The notes beneath the pieces are model-generated. The model did not search any database. It had not been told where the DNA came from and worked only from the letters and a program-made list of their open reading frames with translations. A DNA stretch of 64,000 bases from Akanthomyces muscarius (taxonomy: Eukaryota > Ascomycota > Sordariomycetes > Hypocreales > Cordycipitaceae), in NCBI RefSeq assembly GCF_028009165.1, contig NC_079246.1, positions 2,728,001 through 2,792,000 on the forward strand. The letters are read 5' to 3'. How positions within the stretch are numbered: position 1 is the first letter of the stretch; each line of letters begins with the position of its first letter. The translations under genes were made by a program, and so were the position numbers. Shown one piece after another: positions 46,660 to 58,500 of the stretch.

Positions 46660-47533
46660 TTTCGATCGGTTGTTGTCGGGGAAGGCGATAACACGGAAGC
46701 GGAGTCCAACGTATTCGAGCGCTTGTTGGAAGCCCGTTGAGGCTCAAACCAACTGGCAGTACAAGATAGTAAAGAACGTGTTGAGAACGAGCCACGTCGC
46801 GGCGAGGTGGCTGTCGAGTTGTTGAAGAATTCTTTGCGAATTGGCACCGAGAAGTAAGACAGTTGTCGTGTTTGCGCGTCACTCGAGGAGGGGAAAAGGC
46901 TGCCAGGGGCGGGAACCGGTCGCGCGCACAGTGGAAGTCAGGTACAATAAAAGAATAAAGAATGAGCGAGGGAACGCAGCTAGACGCGAATAGGGAAGGA
47001 CAGAGGGCGACAGAGGAATGGGACGGAAGGTCGTAACGATTGGAATGCGGCGCGGAACCAGGCAGCCTCCGATGTTAGAGCAAAGTAAGCGGGAGGGCAC
47101 CTGGTCGTGGTTGAATCGTTCTTGATACAGTGTACCTCAAGGTGGGCAGGACGGGCTGGTTACCTATCTGCCATTTTGAGCGTCAGAAATAAAAGGAGCC
47201 AGTGCGCGCCAAGGTAATCTGCACCTTAGTTGCATATAGACCCCAGCAACCCAGCTGGCCTGCGGGGGGCTGTGAAGCCAGTACCTACGTACGGAGCAGC
47301 ACAACACGAGATGCCCAAATAAGTATGAGGTACTCTGTACGCGGTCCAATTTTGGAATTCATTACCTACTGGGTAGGTAGGTAGTGCAAGTATTTGCTCC
47401 GTCGAAACACCACAGGCATGAGGCGTTTGGGCTGCTTCTTTTTTTTTTTCGCAATACGAGTCGGCTTGTCCTAAGTGGCTTCGGGAGGTTATGTAGCGAT
47501 ATGCGACTGTTGCAAAGCCTGCGTGCACGAACT

Positions 47534-47577
47534 TAACTCATAAATGCCAGTGCACGTGCACTGGCATTTATGAGTTA
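47534..47577. repeat. Perfect 44 bp palindrome
   Basis: Two 22-base arms with no spacer, starting TAACTCATAAATGCC and meeting at CACGTG. Every base pairs with its mirror; the match stops exactly at each edge. It could form a cruciform in DNA or a hairpin in RNA. The centre is an E-box (CACGTG). Confidence 0.9.
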
Positions 47578-48684
47578 TGAACCATCTGCGTACGTTGATT
47601 TCCGTCGTTCGGCATGGTGGACGCTGCGTAGGTAGCCCTGTACCTACCCGTTCAACGCCTTGGCTGGCGGGGGTGCGAGTAACTACCTACGCGCCATGCA
47701 CCCGTGTCGATTGTGGCCAGTTTACAGCTACGGCTCAATACATGCTCGCTGGTTCAGTTTAATGAGCGAGCTGTGTCTTGCTAGACCAGTATGGTTTGAG
47801 CAGCGCAATCCGGAGTACGAAGTACCATTTGCCATTCTACCACTCATGTAGGGACGGACGGTAAGCCACATCAGTGGCGCCCCAGTCCATCTCATGTCAG
47901 GGGGCACACACCTCTCAGGCTCTCACTGACCCGGTACCACACTTACAATGTATAGGTACTCTGCTTAATAGGTAGCCACATAGTTGGCTCTGCACCGATT
48001 TTCTAATTATCACCCGCTATTGTTTGAATCTTCAAACATATATCTCTCGCTGTTGATTGCGGCTTCGGCATGGGGTCAATTGTGTGTCTAGCACCCAAAC
48101 ACATACAATCCATTCTCATGCGCTGCGTGGAAATAGCGTAGTGAGGAGCGATATGATCAAAGATCCGGCGCCGCCATTTCTCAGGCACAAGTGGCCCCGA
48201 GTTCCTGGAAAATAACTGGATGCCTCGGCGCACTAATCAGCCAATGTTGAGTTACAGGAAGACGCTAGCAAGTTAGCCAGCGGTCAGTGTGGCACCGGCC
48301 CCGAAGTTGGTCAGGACTCAGGGGTCAGCCACTTGGGCTCTAAGGCCTGTACTAGCCATGTACTGGCATGGTGTAAAGAGCAGCTTGCTGGAAATGAGGC
48401 CCGGGGCGCGTTGGCGACTCGCAGTGTTACCAGTTAATAGTTCACCATTTTTGCCTAGCACGACTAATGACGGCCCGCTGTACTGTTACAGAGCTGGTTC
48501 ATAGACACAGTCGTCACCTTCTTCTCGCGCCGCGCATCCGTATGCTTCACAATTGTACTCCAAATAGTGAAAACCAGACAAGCAATATTGTTCCTTACAG
48601 ACATCCTTTTAGGCCTACAGTATCGACTGCATCACACCGATTTACCCAGTAATAACCGTGTAGGAGCTCAGCCAATTTGTTGCC

Positions 48685-48705
48685 TTTTTTTTTTTTTTTT
48701 TTTTT
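48685..48705 (+). repeat. T21 homopolymer
   Basis: Twenty-one consecutive thymines in the PRP24 upstream region. Such tracts disfavour nucleosomes in fungal promoters; length may be inexact because of sequencing. Confidence 0.8.
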
Positions 48706-49425
48706 ACATAAATAGCCCATTTTGCGGTCAACACACATTCTGCGACTTCTCTCCACCACTCTGCACACACATACCCTGTAGTACACGCCCTGTTGAGCAA
48801 TCGGGCCTCGTATATGCCACCACCCTGTACAGCCGACATTCGGCCTCTTCTCCTGGCCTTGCGTTCTAGCGTGAACAGTGCCTGTTCAACTTTCCTGTTG
48901 TTCAGGTGCTAGTGTTGACAGATGTTGAAATCTGTCGTCCTCATGTCTACCATGGCCGACAGTGCGTGCATGCGCGTCACGCATAGCAGCGAATATGACA
49001 TTTTCACAATAACGCCCGGATTTGTCACGGGGGGAAGCACTTCCACCGTGCTCTACCAGTACGCACAGCGGGGATAGTATAGACAGATAAATATAATTAT
49101 AGAAGGGCAGGAGAGTGTCACGGTAATGAATATTCGCGTACGGCAACCTCTGCCAGGGCCCCACAGTAACTGGCAGATAAGGCTTATCGGCGAAATTCAG
49201 AGCTCAGCCTGCCAGGCAGCTGTCGCATCAGTACCTTATTAACAACACCAGTGCAAAACAAAACAGAGTTGCGACTGCACAAACCGAGTACTAACGTTAC
49301 CAAAAAATCACCACGCAGTATCTCGTGCAGCTCATTCGATAGATTCGAACAAACATCATTGGACAGCAATCAGCAACATCGGCATATCCGGATGACCGAC
49401 AATAAACGTCAGCTCGACCGCGATA

Positions 49426-52400
49426 ATGGCCAATCCAGTAGGAGAGGACAACTGGCTCTCCTACATAGAGGAGGCTGCACGCCACGCCACAGACCTGGAA
49501 CAAAGCGTCAATCTCGTCGAAATATACAAAAAGGCAGTGGGCGCAGAGCCTGGTAGCCTGAAAATATGGTTGGCGTACTGCCAGTACTTCTCGTCCCTCC
49601 GCGACGCCAGCGCCAGCGCCGAGACTAGCTGGTCTGACGAGGAAAAAGACATAGGACAAGAAATCTTCTCCCTCGAAGCGGAGCTCCAGCTGTGGCAGCT
49701 GGGATACGACGCCGTCAAACTCCGCCTCGGCGATAGTCATTTGCTCTGGGACAAAAGAATTGCTGTCGAGAAAGACGTACTTGCTACCACCAAACAGTCT
49801 CAAATCGTTCAAAAAATCGCGAACGAATACAAACTCCGGCTCACAACTCCGCACCTCACATGGGATAAAACATCACAGGCATTCTCTAGCTTTCTCTCCG
49901 AGCACGACCAGAGCGCATGGGAGAGCTCGATGAAAGAAGTCACTTCAAGTGCTCAAAAGGCCAAGGCCATCATCACGGCCCGAGATCCATTTGAAACGCG
50001 ACTGAATCAATCAATCAGGCAAGGCGAGCTGGATTCGCAACAAACGATCATGCTGGAATACCTCGAATGGGAGACGGCGCAAAGCTGGAAAGACCAGGAC
50101 GACCCGCAGCTCGCAGCGGACATTTGCTCTGCTCTCCACGATAGAGCTCTCACAGGGACGTTCGCATTCGACGAAGGAGTATGGTATGGCTATATATCGT
50201 TCCTGTCAGCACGGCCCCAGCTTCATCCCCCTGGAAAGCTGTTCGATGCTGCACGCCGCGCTGTCCAGCATTGTCCGTCCTCAGGCCGTCTCTGGGCCAG
50301 GTTTATTCTTTGTGCCGAAGAGTCCAACTTCCCATTTGAAGACATTGAATCGATAAAAAAATCAGCTACGGAGCAAAAAGAACTACGCTCCAATGGCATG
50401 GATAACATGATTGAGATGTATCAGTCGTGGTGTGGATATGTCAAACGAACCGCCATGAGTGCGACTGAAGGTGATAAAATCGTGGAAATGGCCGATGCTG
50501 CCATTAAAACATGCATCGAAGATATCAGAGCAACAGGAAAAAAGTTGTACGGCAAAGACTTCCAAGGCGACCCCAAATTGAGGTTGGAGAGGATATATGT
50601 GCAGTTTCTGACCGAAGTCAAGGATGCCGTTCCTCAAGCCCGAGCCCTGTGGAAGAAGCTGGCCAACGTGAAGCTATATGCAGACACGTATGATTTTTGG
50701 ACGCGATATCACACATGGGAGATGTCCGTATTCTGGTATGAACTCCAACAAAACCAAGGCCCCTCGTCAATACCGTCGGACCGCATTCCATCGCTTGCCA
50801 CTGAAGTGTTGCACAAGGCATCGCTACGTCGTACCATCGACTGGCCTGAAAAGGTTCTTGAGCTGTATATGGAACACTGTAATGACTACGAGTCACCCGA
50901 AGCGCTACGCAAATGCCTGGACAGTGTGTACAGGGGCGAAAAGGGAGTCAAGAAGCGTCGAGAGCGTGAGGAGAAAGAGTACGCCGCATACTATTCTTCG
51001 GCAGCACCAGAGGCCCAGGCGGCGGCCGCCGCCGATGACACGCAAAGCTTGAACAAGAGAAAACATGACTCACTGGTGAACGACGAGGAGTCTTCGCAAG
51101 TGTCCACGAAGCGCCAGAAGAGTAAGCAGGACGATGTTGATACACAGTCAACCAGCTCTCAGCCTGCAAAGCGCGACCGCGAGAACACTACCATAATCAT
51201 TGTCAATTTGCCTCCCGACACGACGCAAAGTAAAGTCCGACAATACTTCAAGGACTATGGTCACGTCAAAAATTTCACTGCGTTTGTAAAAGAGGAAGAC
51301 GGCAAGTCCATTACCGCCTTGGTCGAATTCACATCATCATCTGAAGCTGAGTCTGCACTGCTTCGCGATAAAAAGTACTTCGGAGAGCATCAGCTACAAA
51401 TTGGACCTGGACATGATTTGACGGTTTATGTCGCCAATTACCCCCCGGCCGCGGATGAGAAGTACATACGTGCGCTCTTCCAGGACTGTGGAAAGATCCT
51501 GAGCATTAGGTGGCCTAGCTTGAAAGTGAACGCACACCGACGGTTTTGCTATGTCTCTTTCCGTGACCAAGTTGCGGCAGCCAAGGCGGTCGAGAAAGAA
51601 GGAAAGCTTCTCGAAGACAAATACAGGCTATTGTCTAAATTTTCAGATCCTGGACATAAGAAGGACCGCGAAGGTGCTGTCGCAGAAGGCCGTGAGGTGC
51701 ACGTGGCAAACTTGGACAGCGATGTCGTGGAAACAGACATACGGGATGTCTTTTCCAAGTACGGAACCGTTACCAGAGTCAACATACCTCGAGGATTCTC
51801 AGGCAAATCACGGGGGTTCTGCTTCCTTGACTTCCAGACAAAAGAACAAGCCGAGAAAGCTGTGGCTGAGCTGAACAATACCAAATTCCGCCACCAGATA
51901 CTGCAAGTTTCCCTGTCCAAAGTGTCCAAAGTCAAGACAACTGCAAAGACTACCACCGCCTCAACCGTGGACAGCGAGGGCGATTCTTCCATGGAGACTA
52001 GCGCCGCAAGCAAAAATAACAATGCTGCTACTGTTGGAGATATAGGTGCTCGCACTATTGCTTTACTCGGCCTGCCTGATACGGTCAATGATGCTAGAGT
52101 TCAGAAGCTCGTCGAGCCCTTCGGCTCTCTCGTCCGATTAGTAATGCAGCCGATGCACGGCGGTGCCATTATCGAATTCACAGATGCAGCTAGTGCCGGC
52201 AGGGCAGCTCTTCAGCTCAATAGTATGGATTATGAGGGCTACAAGCTACGCACAGGTTCTCCAGACGAGCTTCGACACGCCAAGGCGGAGCGCGGCGACG
52301 GCCAATCTACAGCAAAGCCAAAAAATAAGCAAGCAGCACGAGGTGGCAATGAGAACGGAAACTCCGCGAGTAGTAGTGGTCTTATGCTGGCGCCCAGTGG

Positions 52401-52593
52401 AATATGCCGCCCCACGACGTCTCGACCAGGTCCCAAGCGTGGCTTGGGGTTCACACCGCGGAAGGCAGCTGCGGGCAGCACTGAGGTAGCTTCAAAGGGC
52501 CTATTGACAGCTGGATCAAAGAAGAGCAATGCGGATTTTAAGGCCATGTTCCTTGCCAGCAGCAGCGAGAAGAGCGAAGAGAGTAGGAAATAA
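49426..52593 (+). CDS. U4/U6 snRNA recycling factor, PRP24/SART3-like
   Basis: Single exon, 1055 aa. The N-terminal half (about 20-520) consists of HAT/TPR-like helices (VNLVEIYKKAVGAEPGSLKIWLAYCQYF; RAVQHCPSSGRLWARFILCAEE; LWKKLANVKLYADTYDFWTRYHTWE). Four RRM domains follow from about 585: TTIIIVNLPPDTTQ, LTVYVANYPPAADEK, REVHVANLDSDVVE with RGFCFLDF, and ARTIALLGLPDTV. The C terminus has SNADFKAMFLAS, the short motif by which PRP24-type proteins contact the LSm ring. HAT repeats plus RRMs and this tail define SART3/filamentous PRP24; yeast Prp24 lacks the HAT part. It reanneals U4 and U6 snRNAs in the nucleus after splicing. Stop at 52593 lies 249 bp from the converging helicase gene. Confidence 0.92.
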   Translation: MANPVGEDNWLSYIEEAARHATDLEQSVNLVEIYKKAVGAEPGSLKIWLAYCQYFSSLRDASASAETSWSDEEKDIGQEIFSLEAELQLWQLGYDAVKLRLGDSHLLWDKRIAVEKDVLATTKQSQIVQKIANEYKLRLTTPHLTWDKTSQAFSSFLSEHDQSAWESSMKEVTSSAQKAKAIITARDPFETRLNQSIRQGELDSQQTIMLEYLEWETAQSWKDQDDPQLAADICSALHDRALTGTFAFDEGVWYGYISFLSARPQLHPPGKLFDAARRAVQHCPSSGRLWARFILCAEESNFPFEDIESIKKSATEQKELRSNGMDNMIEMYQSWCGYVKRTAMSATEGDKIVEMADAAIKTCIEDIRATGKKLYGKDFQGDPKLRLERIYVQFLTEVKDAVPQARALWKKLANVKLYADTYDFWTRYHTWEMSVFWYELQQNQGPSSIPSDRIPSLATEVLHKASLRRTIDWPEKVLELYMEHCNDYESPEALRKCLDSVYRGEKGVKKRREREEKEYAAYYSSAAPEAQAAAAADDTQSLNKRKHDSLVNDEESSQVSTKRQKSKQDDVDTQSTSSQPAKRDRENTTIIIVNLPPDTTQSKVRQYFKDYGHVKNFTAFVKEEDGKSITALVEFTSSSEAESALLRDKKYFGEHQLQIGPGHDLTVYVANYPPAADEKYIRALFQDCGKILSIRWPSLKVNAHRRFCYVSFRDQVAAAKAVEKEGKLLEDKYRLLSKFSDPGHKKDREGAVAEGREVHVANLDSDVVETDIRDVFSKYGTVTRVNIPRGFSGKSRGFCFLDFQTKEQAEKAVAELNNTKFRHQILQVSLSKVSKVKTTAKTTTASTVDSEGDSSMETSAASKNNNAATVGDIGARTIALLGLPDTVNDARVQKLVEPFGSLVRLVMQPMHGGAIIEFTDAASAGRAALQLNSMDYEGYKLRTGSPDELRHAKAERGDGQSTAKPKNKQAARGGNENGNSASSSGLMLAPSGICRPTTSRPGPKRGLGFTPRKAAAGSTEVASKGLLTAGSKKSNADFKAMFLASSSEKSEESRK

Positions 52594-52842
52594 ATCACAG
52601 CGCACGAGTAGAACTTGGCGAACATTTATGCAGATCTGAAGTGTGCAGGGACAGAGATGTTGTAATACACCAGTAATATCAATGACAAAGATGTATTTCG
52701 ATGCATCAGTTGATGCCGTGGACGTCTTAATATTTAACATGACCAAGATGAAGGTTTGTGAGGCTATCAGAATATCGGCATGGCAAAGCTGCTACAACAT
52801 GTATATCGCCGATACGCTCTGATAAGCGTTCCATTTAGATCT

Positions 52843-55800
52843 CTATGCTTTTGACAGTACTCCAATAGACTTTTCCTGGTTAAAGTCTTGTGTAAACAAC
52901 CGTTGCCAAACGTCAAGCCATTTCTCGTGTTGAGCAGTGGGGAGTTTGCCCGGCTGCTTGAAGGACCGCGTGAGAAGCTCTCGCAATCTCGTGCGGATGA
53001 CTTTGATAGCGAGCATTGTCTTCCAATCTGGGACTGCAAAGCGTCCTCTGTTCCCGTCCAGTACAATGACGCCAGCGAACATCTTCAAACATACTATTAG
53101 CTTCTGACCACACAAACGATACCCGGTTTTGAGGCGTAGCTTACATCGATTCGAACATCTCCGCAGAGGAGAGCAATAGCAAAGGGATCTGCTGCCGTGG
53201 TCTCGTGAGCTCGATAGACTCTAGGGCAAAGGTTAGCTCGAGTAAGAAGAACAGCGGATGTAACAAGAAGTACGATTTGGATTGCATGATGTGGTAGTAT
53301 GAGAGCCACTTGATGTCAAAATGCCCGCGGTTTACCGACGAGGGATGTATGCTGATTGACTGATTATTGCCAATGTTTCGCATACCCTTCATACCAGGTG
53401 TGTCTCGCACCAAGAGCTTGGGGTAAAAGCTCCAAGCGACTACTGAAGCGGAAACCACGTCATTGTCGCTGTGCATATTCACTCGACCAGGGATCTCGAA
53501 AAAATGCTGCTGCCGGCGGCCACGCCCCCCAGGGAAGCGCTGCCGTGAAAGGGCTTTGCGCTCCTCTTCGGTGAGGGGAAGAAATCCAGAGTCTGCGAGG
53601 GACACCAAGAGTTGGCCTTTCAAATCTTCAATATTTGAAAGAGTCTGCTGGCTCAGGAAATTCTTGCGGCAGAACTGCATCTCCTTTCCAATACCGCTAT
53701 TTGACTGGCATGTCTTTTTCCATCCCAAGTAAGCATTGTAGACCGTGAGAAGGTCCGAGTCAGCTCTTCGGAATGCTGCACGTGCATTGTCTGCTTGCGC
53801 GCGCTGTCCGAATGGTGCAGAAAATGGGGATTTGGATGAGAGGATGGCAGCCACCGTGAGGGCCACGTCTAGGCATTTGAAAACTGTACCGAAAAGGATC
53901 AATTTTCCGAGGAAGACATCCAGCGGGAGACGTGCGAGTTGATGCCCCAGCGGTGTCAAATCTTCGCCCGGAGTTAGCGCTCGCACGTCTATCAAAGCGT
54001 CGATTGCACGGCGGATGTTTTTCGCGGAAGGAGGATCCAGTGCATCTCCTAGTGTATCCTCAATTCCACCGATCTTGCAAATTTTGACTCGAATTGCCAG
54101 GTCCTGAAGCGACAGACGAAGCATTTCTGGAGTTTGCTGATCGCTCATGAGACTATTATGCCTGAATTGAGTATACATGTGAAAGCATATGCCTTTTTGA
54201 ACACGGCCGGCTCGACCGCGCCGTTGCTTTGCATTGGCTTTTGAGATGAATGTGTCAATCAACCTCGAAAGCTGCCTCCGCTCATCGAATCTCATCTCCC
54301 GGTGCTTACCGGTATCAATCACACATGTGACATCTGGAATTGTGATACCGGTTTCAGCGATATTCGTTGCCAGCACGATCTTTCGCATGCCAGGAGGAGG
54401 TATCAAGAATGCAGACTCTTGGTCATCTGTTGCAATGGTAGAGTGCAAAGGATACACAAGCCATTCTTTGGCAAATCTTGGATCGCCGAGAAGCATATCA
54501 TTCAAAGTTCGAATTTCAGCGATGCCAGGGAGGAAAACAAGAATGGCGTTGCTGTAGACTTGCAAGTTTTCGTCCGTAGCGACACGAGCGATCAGCCGCA
54601 CAATGAGATCAAACTCAATTTGGTACTCGTCCAGCTGGGAAAGGGTGCTGCGCGTCTTGGGGGAATATGCTGTGAGGGATTGAGATATCTCACTCTTCGG
54701 GGCATCTGAATCGGCCTCGCCAACATCGTCATCCAAATCTACCATCTTGTCGCCAGCCGAGTTCGGAGGTGTGTAGCCAGTAAGCTCAATGGCATCCTCG
54801 AGATAGCGGACTTCGACAGGAAACGTTCGGCCAGGGACATTAAGGATGGGAGCGCCGCCTAAGTATGCAGAAAAGCGATCTGCATCTACAGTGGCAGACA
54901 TAAGAACCACCTTGAGGTCCTTTCTTTTGACCATCAGGCGCTTTAGAACAATCAAAAGAAAGTCGCTGTCAATCGAGCGTTCATGGACTTCGTCCAGAAC
55001 CAGGTGTGTCACCTCTTTCAAGTCATTTGAGCCTTCCAGCATGCGCATGACAATACCAATAGTTGCGTATACCAGTCTGGTTTCTTTTGAAACATTGGCC
55101 TCGAGTCGTATCGAATAGCCAATCAACGAGCGATTCGTCCCTATGTCGTTGCGATTCTCACCCAGCTCTTCACTAACACGTCGTGCAAGTGAGATAGCGG
55201 AAATACGACGTGGTTCCGTGCAATAAATTTTGCAATGCCTTCCGTTGGATAGTTCACTCTCGAGGACGAATGACGGGACTTGTGTACTCTTGCCGCTGCG
55301 AGATTGTTAGTCAAGTCCCATTTCTGCAGCGAAAAGACTTACCATCCAGTTTCGCCGCATACAATGACAACTTGGTTAGTTGCGACAGCCTGTAGAACCT
55401 GGGATTTGAAATTCCACATAGGGAGTTGCATACGAGACGCCTTGGGGTGAATCATTAGTAGATGGCCAGTAACTAAGAAATCAAGAAACTTACCAACATG
55501 GATTGGTATTTGGACGTGCCAGATTTATCAGCCCAGATCTTTCGCAACAGCTCAGCATTGCCATTGGCATGTTTGGTACGATGGCCGTTTCCTTCGGTCG
55601 CTTCAGACTGCTGCTTGGCATTTCCACGTCCTCGGAAAGCACCTTGTATGATGACGCCGTCTTCCAACTCCTGGTCTAGTCTTTCTCGTACCAAGCTTCG
55701 TAATTCTTTCACCACGGTTCGATCTGCAGCATCTGCATGATCTTTCTTGGCTTCCGCGAGCTCCGACCAGAGATCTTTCCAAGTTGGCGGTAGTCGTAGA

Positions 55801-57559
55801 TTGACCTTTTCTTCTCTCGCATTGGCGCTGAATATGTGAAATAAAGCCACAGTAGCAATGTATGCCTCGGATTGCTTGGCATCAGGAGTAGCGACTCCTG
55901 TCATTGTAAAAGAGAACTGGGTTGATGACAGGTCTATCGATACATCTGTTGTGAGCACATGTTGGGGCAGTTCTTGCGCTTTATTCCACCAGATGTCTAA
56001 TGCTTGCTGGCTTGCGAATGAAGCTTCAGATACGAACTTGTACTGTATCTTGACGGTAGCGTCTCTGTCGCGAATTAGCATGATGCAGTGCTAGGGAGTT
56101 GCCGGTGGTCAATATACCTGGATCTACAGGCTTCCTCCAAGATGCGACGAGGTCCTATTCCTGTCCACTTGCCAAAATCCTTGAGTATTAATCTTGAACC
56201 ATTGGCGGCGTTAATGACGGTCTGCGACTTTCCTGTGGTGGGGTCTACCTCATTCTGTGGCAGAGAGTCGAACAAACCTCCAAGGTCGTCTAGTTCCTCA
56301 TTTTGCGCAAGGATTTCGGCAGCAATACGATCAGCCTCATCGTATACGTCATCTTTTCTGGGAACATCTAAGTTCAAGGATTCCATAGGCACTATAGCTT
56401 CATTGTCCGCTTCCATTTGTTTTCTTGTAGCCGCCAACTGCTGTTCCATAACAATTTTCTTTGCCCGCCATTGTATTTCAGCGGTGGGCCTATCAAACAG
56501 TACGTCGTTTTCGATCATGTGAATTTTGCCCTCATGTTTCGCAACCATAATCGCGTTGTCGTCGGAGTCAGCTGTTGGATTTCTGGAGAGAGCTAACAGT
56601 TTTGCTTTGGTGGCAACGTATTCGGGTATCAACTCATCAGGTTCGATATCACTATCGCACGTGGCAACAGTTTTTTTAATGGGCGATTGCATCTTCCGGT
56701 CTCGTCCATCAGTGCCCTTACCAGCGGTTCGACGATTCGGTTTTGGCGTTGCGGATCTTGAAGGGACTGGGCTGTCGCTGGGTGTCTCCCCTACTCGAAC
56801 AATAAGCCATAATGCCCTTTTAGAGTATGGCGGGTTTCATTTACCTTTGGAAGTCGGCTTCGGCTTGTTTTCATAAGCCGGCAATTCACCCACGTCGCAT
56901 TCGCGCGCTAGCCAGTCAAGGGACTCTTCCAGTCCCCAGATTAAATCTTTGCCAGGGGCAGATATACTTGGTGTTATATCGAGAATATGTTTTATAGCCG
57001 AACGGACTCGGTTTTCTTGGAAACCGGCAGATTGCAACGTGAGCTGCAGCGTCCACAGGCGGGTAACCATGTCCTCTTCCGAGGGCATCTTGCCAGCACC
57101 ATGGCTTTCTGTTGACAAGCTAGAAACAGAGAATCGAGTTTCGCCGGAAATGAGATCCTGAACATGGTCCATGATCTCGGTATTAAACCATTTTATGCTG
57201 TTGACAGACTCTGCTTGACCTCGAAGCAGCCTCCGATCCGTTTCCAGTCGGTTGCGCTGCCGAGCTGCATCGCGTTTGCATTTTTGGGCTAGTCTTTCCA
57301 CCAAGAGCTGTAGCTCGGATTCCTCAAGCTGCTTCTCGAACTCTTCGGCACTCAGTGGATTTTCCGTTGTGTCGTCGCCGTCCGCATTGACTGCTTCAAC
57401 GGTCGATGGAGGGGCATCTTTTTTATCGGGCGGGGCGCCAGCTGGCGCTGCTGGTTCCGGCTCGGTCGCTTCAGGTCGTGGTTTCGCTGCAATTGAAGTG
57501 GTCGCGAAGCCTCGTGCGGGGTTAGCAGCTGGCTTCTTCTTTTTCTTATTGCCAGCCAT
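52843..57559 (-). CDS. DHX29-like DEAH/RHA-family RNA helicase
   Basis: Seven exons: 57559-56845, 56790-56118, 56064-55494, 55440-55343, 55295-53274, 53220-53145 and 53082-52843, total 1464 aa. The N terminus is Lys/Ala/Pro-rich. The helicase core starts in exon 4 (MQLPMWNFKSQVLQAVATNQVVIV) with Walker A GETGCGKST made by the exon 4-5 join, DEVHERS as motif II, VLMSATV as motif III and QRRGRAGR as motif VI. HA2 and OB-fold segments follow (FLGKLILFGTVFKCLDVALTVAAIL; SSVNRG). Exons 6 and 7 complete the C terminus (YRAHETTAADPFAIALLCGD; MFAGVIVLDGNRGRFAVPDW). The order and length fit DHX29 and yeast YLR419W. DHX29 helps the 43S complex scan structured 5' UTRs; for fungi this is family inference. 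Exon phases sum correctly throughout. Confidence 0.9.
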
Positions 57560-58500
57560 GATCGCTAATGATCAAAGAAATGCAATGATGCTGGGTGGAA
57601 TAATGTACGACGTGGGGCAACAGATTGCCTTTGCGTACGGAGTAATGAATGGGGAAAAGCAGTGGCCCGCAGTGCACCAAACAACCGCTCAACTACGTCA
57701 GGCGCTGAAGTTATTACAAGGAAATCGTCGCTATATGAATGGCTAGAATTTCATATTGTATAGTAGGAGAGTCCATAGGCTACAGTAGGGAAGCCTTTCC
57801 CTAATCCGAAGCCATAATGAGAATGTATTGTCACTTTTTAATTTTGGTTCTCGAAACTGCTAGTTACAACCAACTCGAACGTTGGGCAAGAGTGGCCCCG
57901 CAGAAAAAAAAAATGTGTATGTCAAAGTTGCGCACGGCGCTTCATGGACAGATGATATAAGTGGTCGCTAGTAATATCGTAATACAAACTGTGATCAGTG
58001 ATCAGTGCTGAGTGGAAGTATTGAATGTAGTTCGTTTTCCTATACACGGGGTTGTTTGGAAAGTTGAGTCATACCGAGACCGAGCTGGCCTCGCCAAATA
58101 GCCAATGAGTAATCCTAGCCAGAAGCCCTAATTAGGAAAACTCGAGCATGTGGAGAGAGACTTAAAGAATCAAGGACTGAGAAATTGATAGTTAGATTTT
58201 GACCTCTGCTCGAATTGCATGCACTAGCTATGCTTTTCAATGATCTTTCTCATTTCGTAAAAACAAACCCGCACAAAAAGACGCCTGTCGACTTGAGCGA
58301 CAGTGGGCGGTGAAAATCATCAACGTGGGGTCCTGGATCCTCGCTTTCTGCCCAAAACACCACACCACCACCAAGTATCCAAGCTATTGCCACAGGAGCG
58401 AACCGGCTGTACGACGCGAAAACCTGGATTTCGGCTCTGCCGGTAGCTTTAATTGCCCCAGATGGTCTCTTAAAACCATCCAATACACGATTGCGCCGAC
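57560..58500. promoter_or_regulatory. Divergent promoter region of DHX29-like gene and GCN1
   Basis: 941 bp between divergent starts of two translation-related genes. It contains a TACGGAGTA motif near 57636, a direct repeat GTGATCA-GTGATCA near 57992 and an A run near 57905. No clear TATA box. Confidence 0.45.

Larger units (their letters stand above)
46660..49425. other. Gene-poor 2.8 kb stretch
   Basis: Upstream DNA of the CFEM gene and PRP24. It holds GGTA/TACC motifs near 47285, 47375, 47640 and 47690, the perfect palindrome at 47534-47577 and a T21 run at 48685-48705. No supportable gene seen. Confidence 0.5.

Noticed and set aside
20140..47577. Idea that the Crp1-like (cruciform-binding family) protein acts on the 44 bp palindrome
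   Set aside because: They are 25 kb apart and nothing in the sequence links them; cruciform binding of filamentous homologues is unproven.
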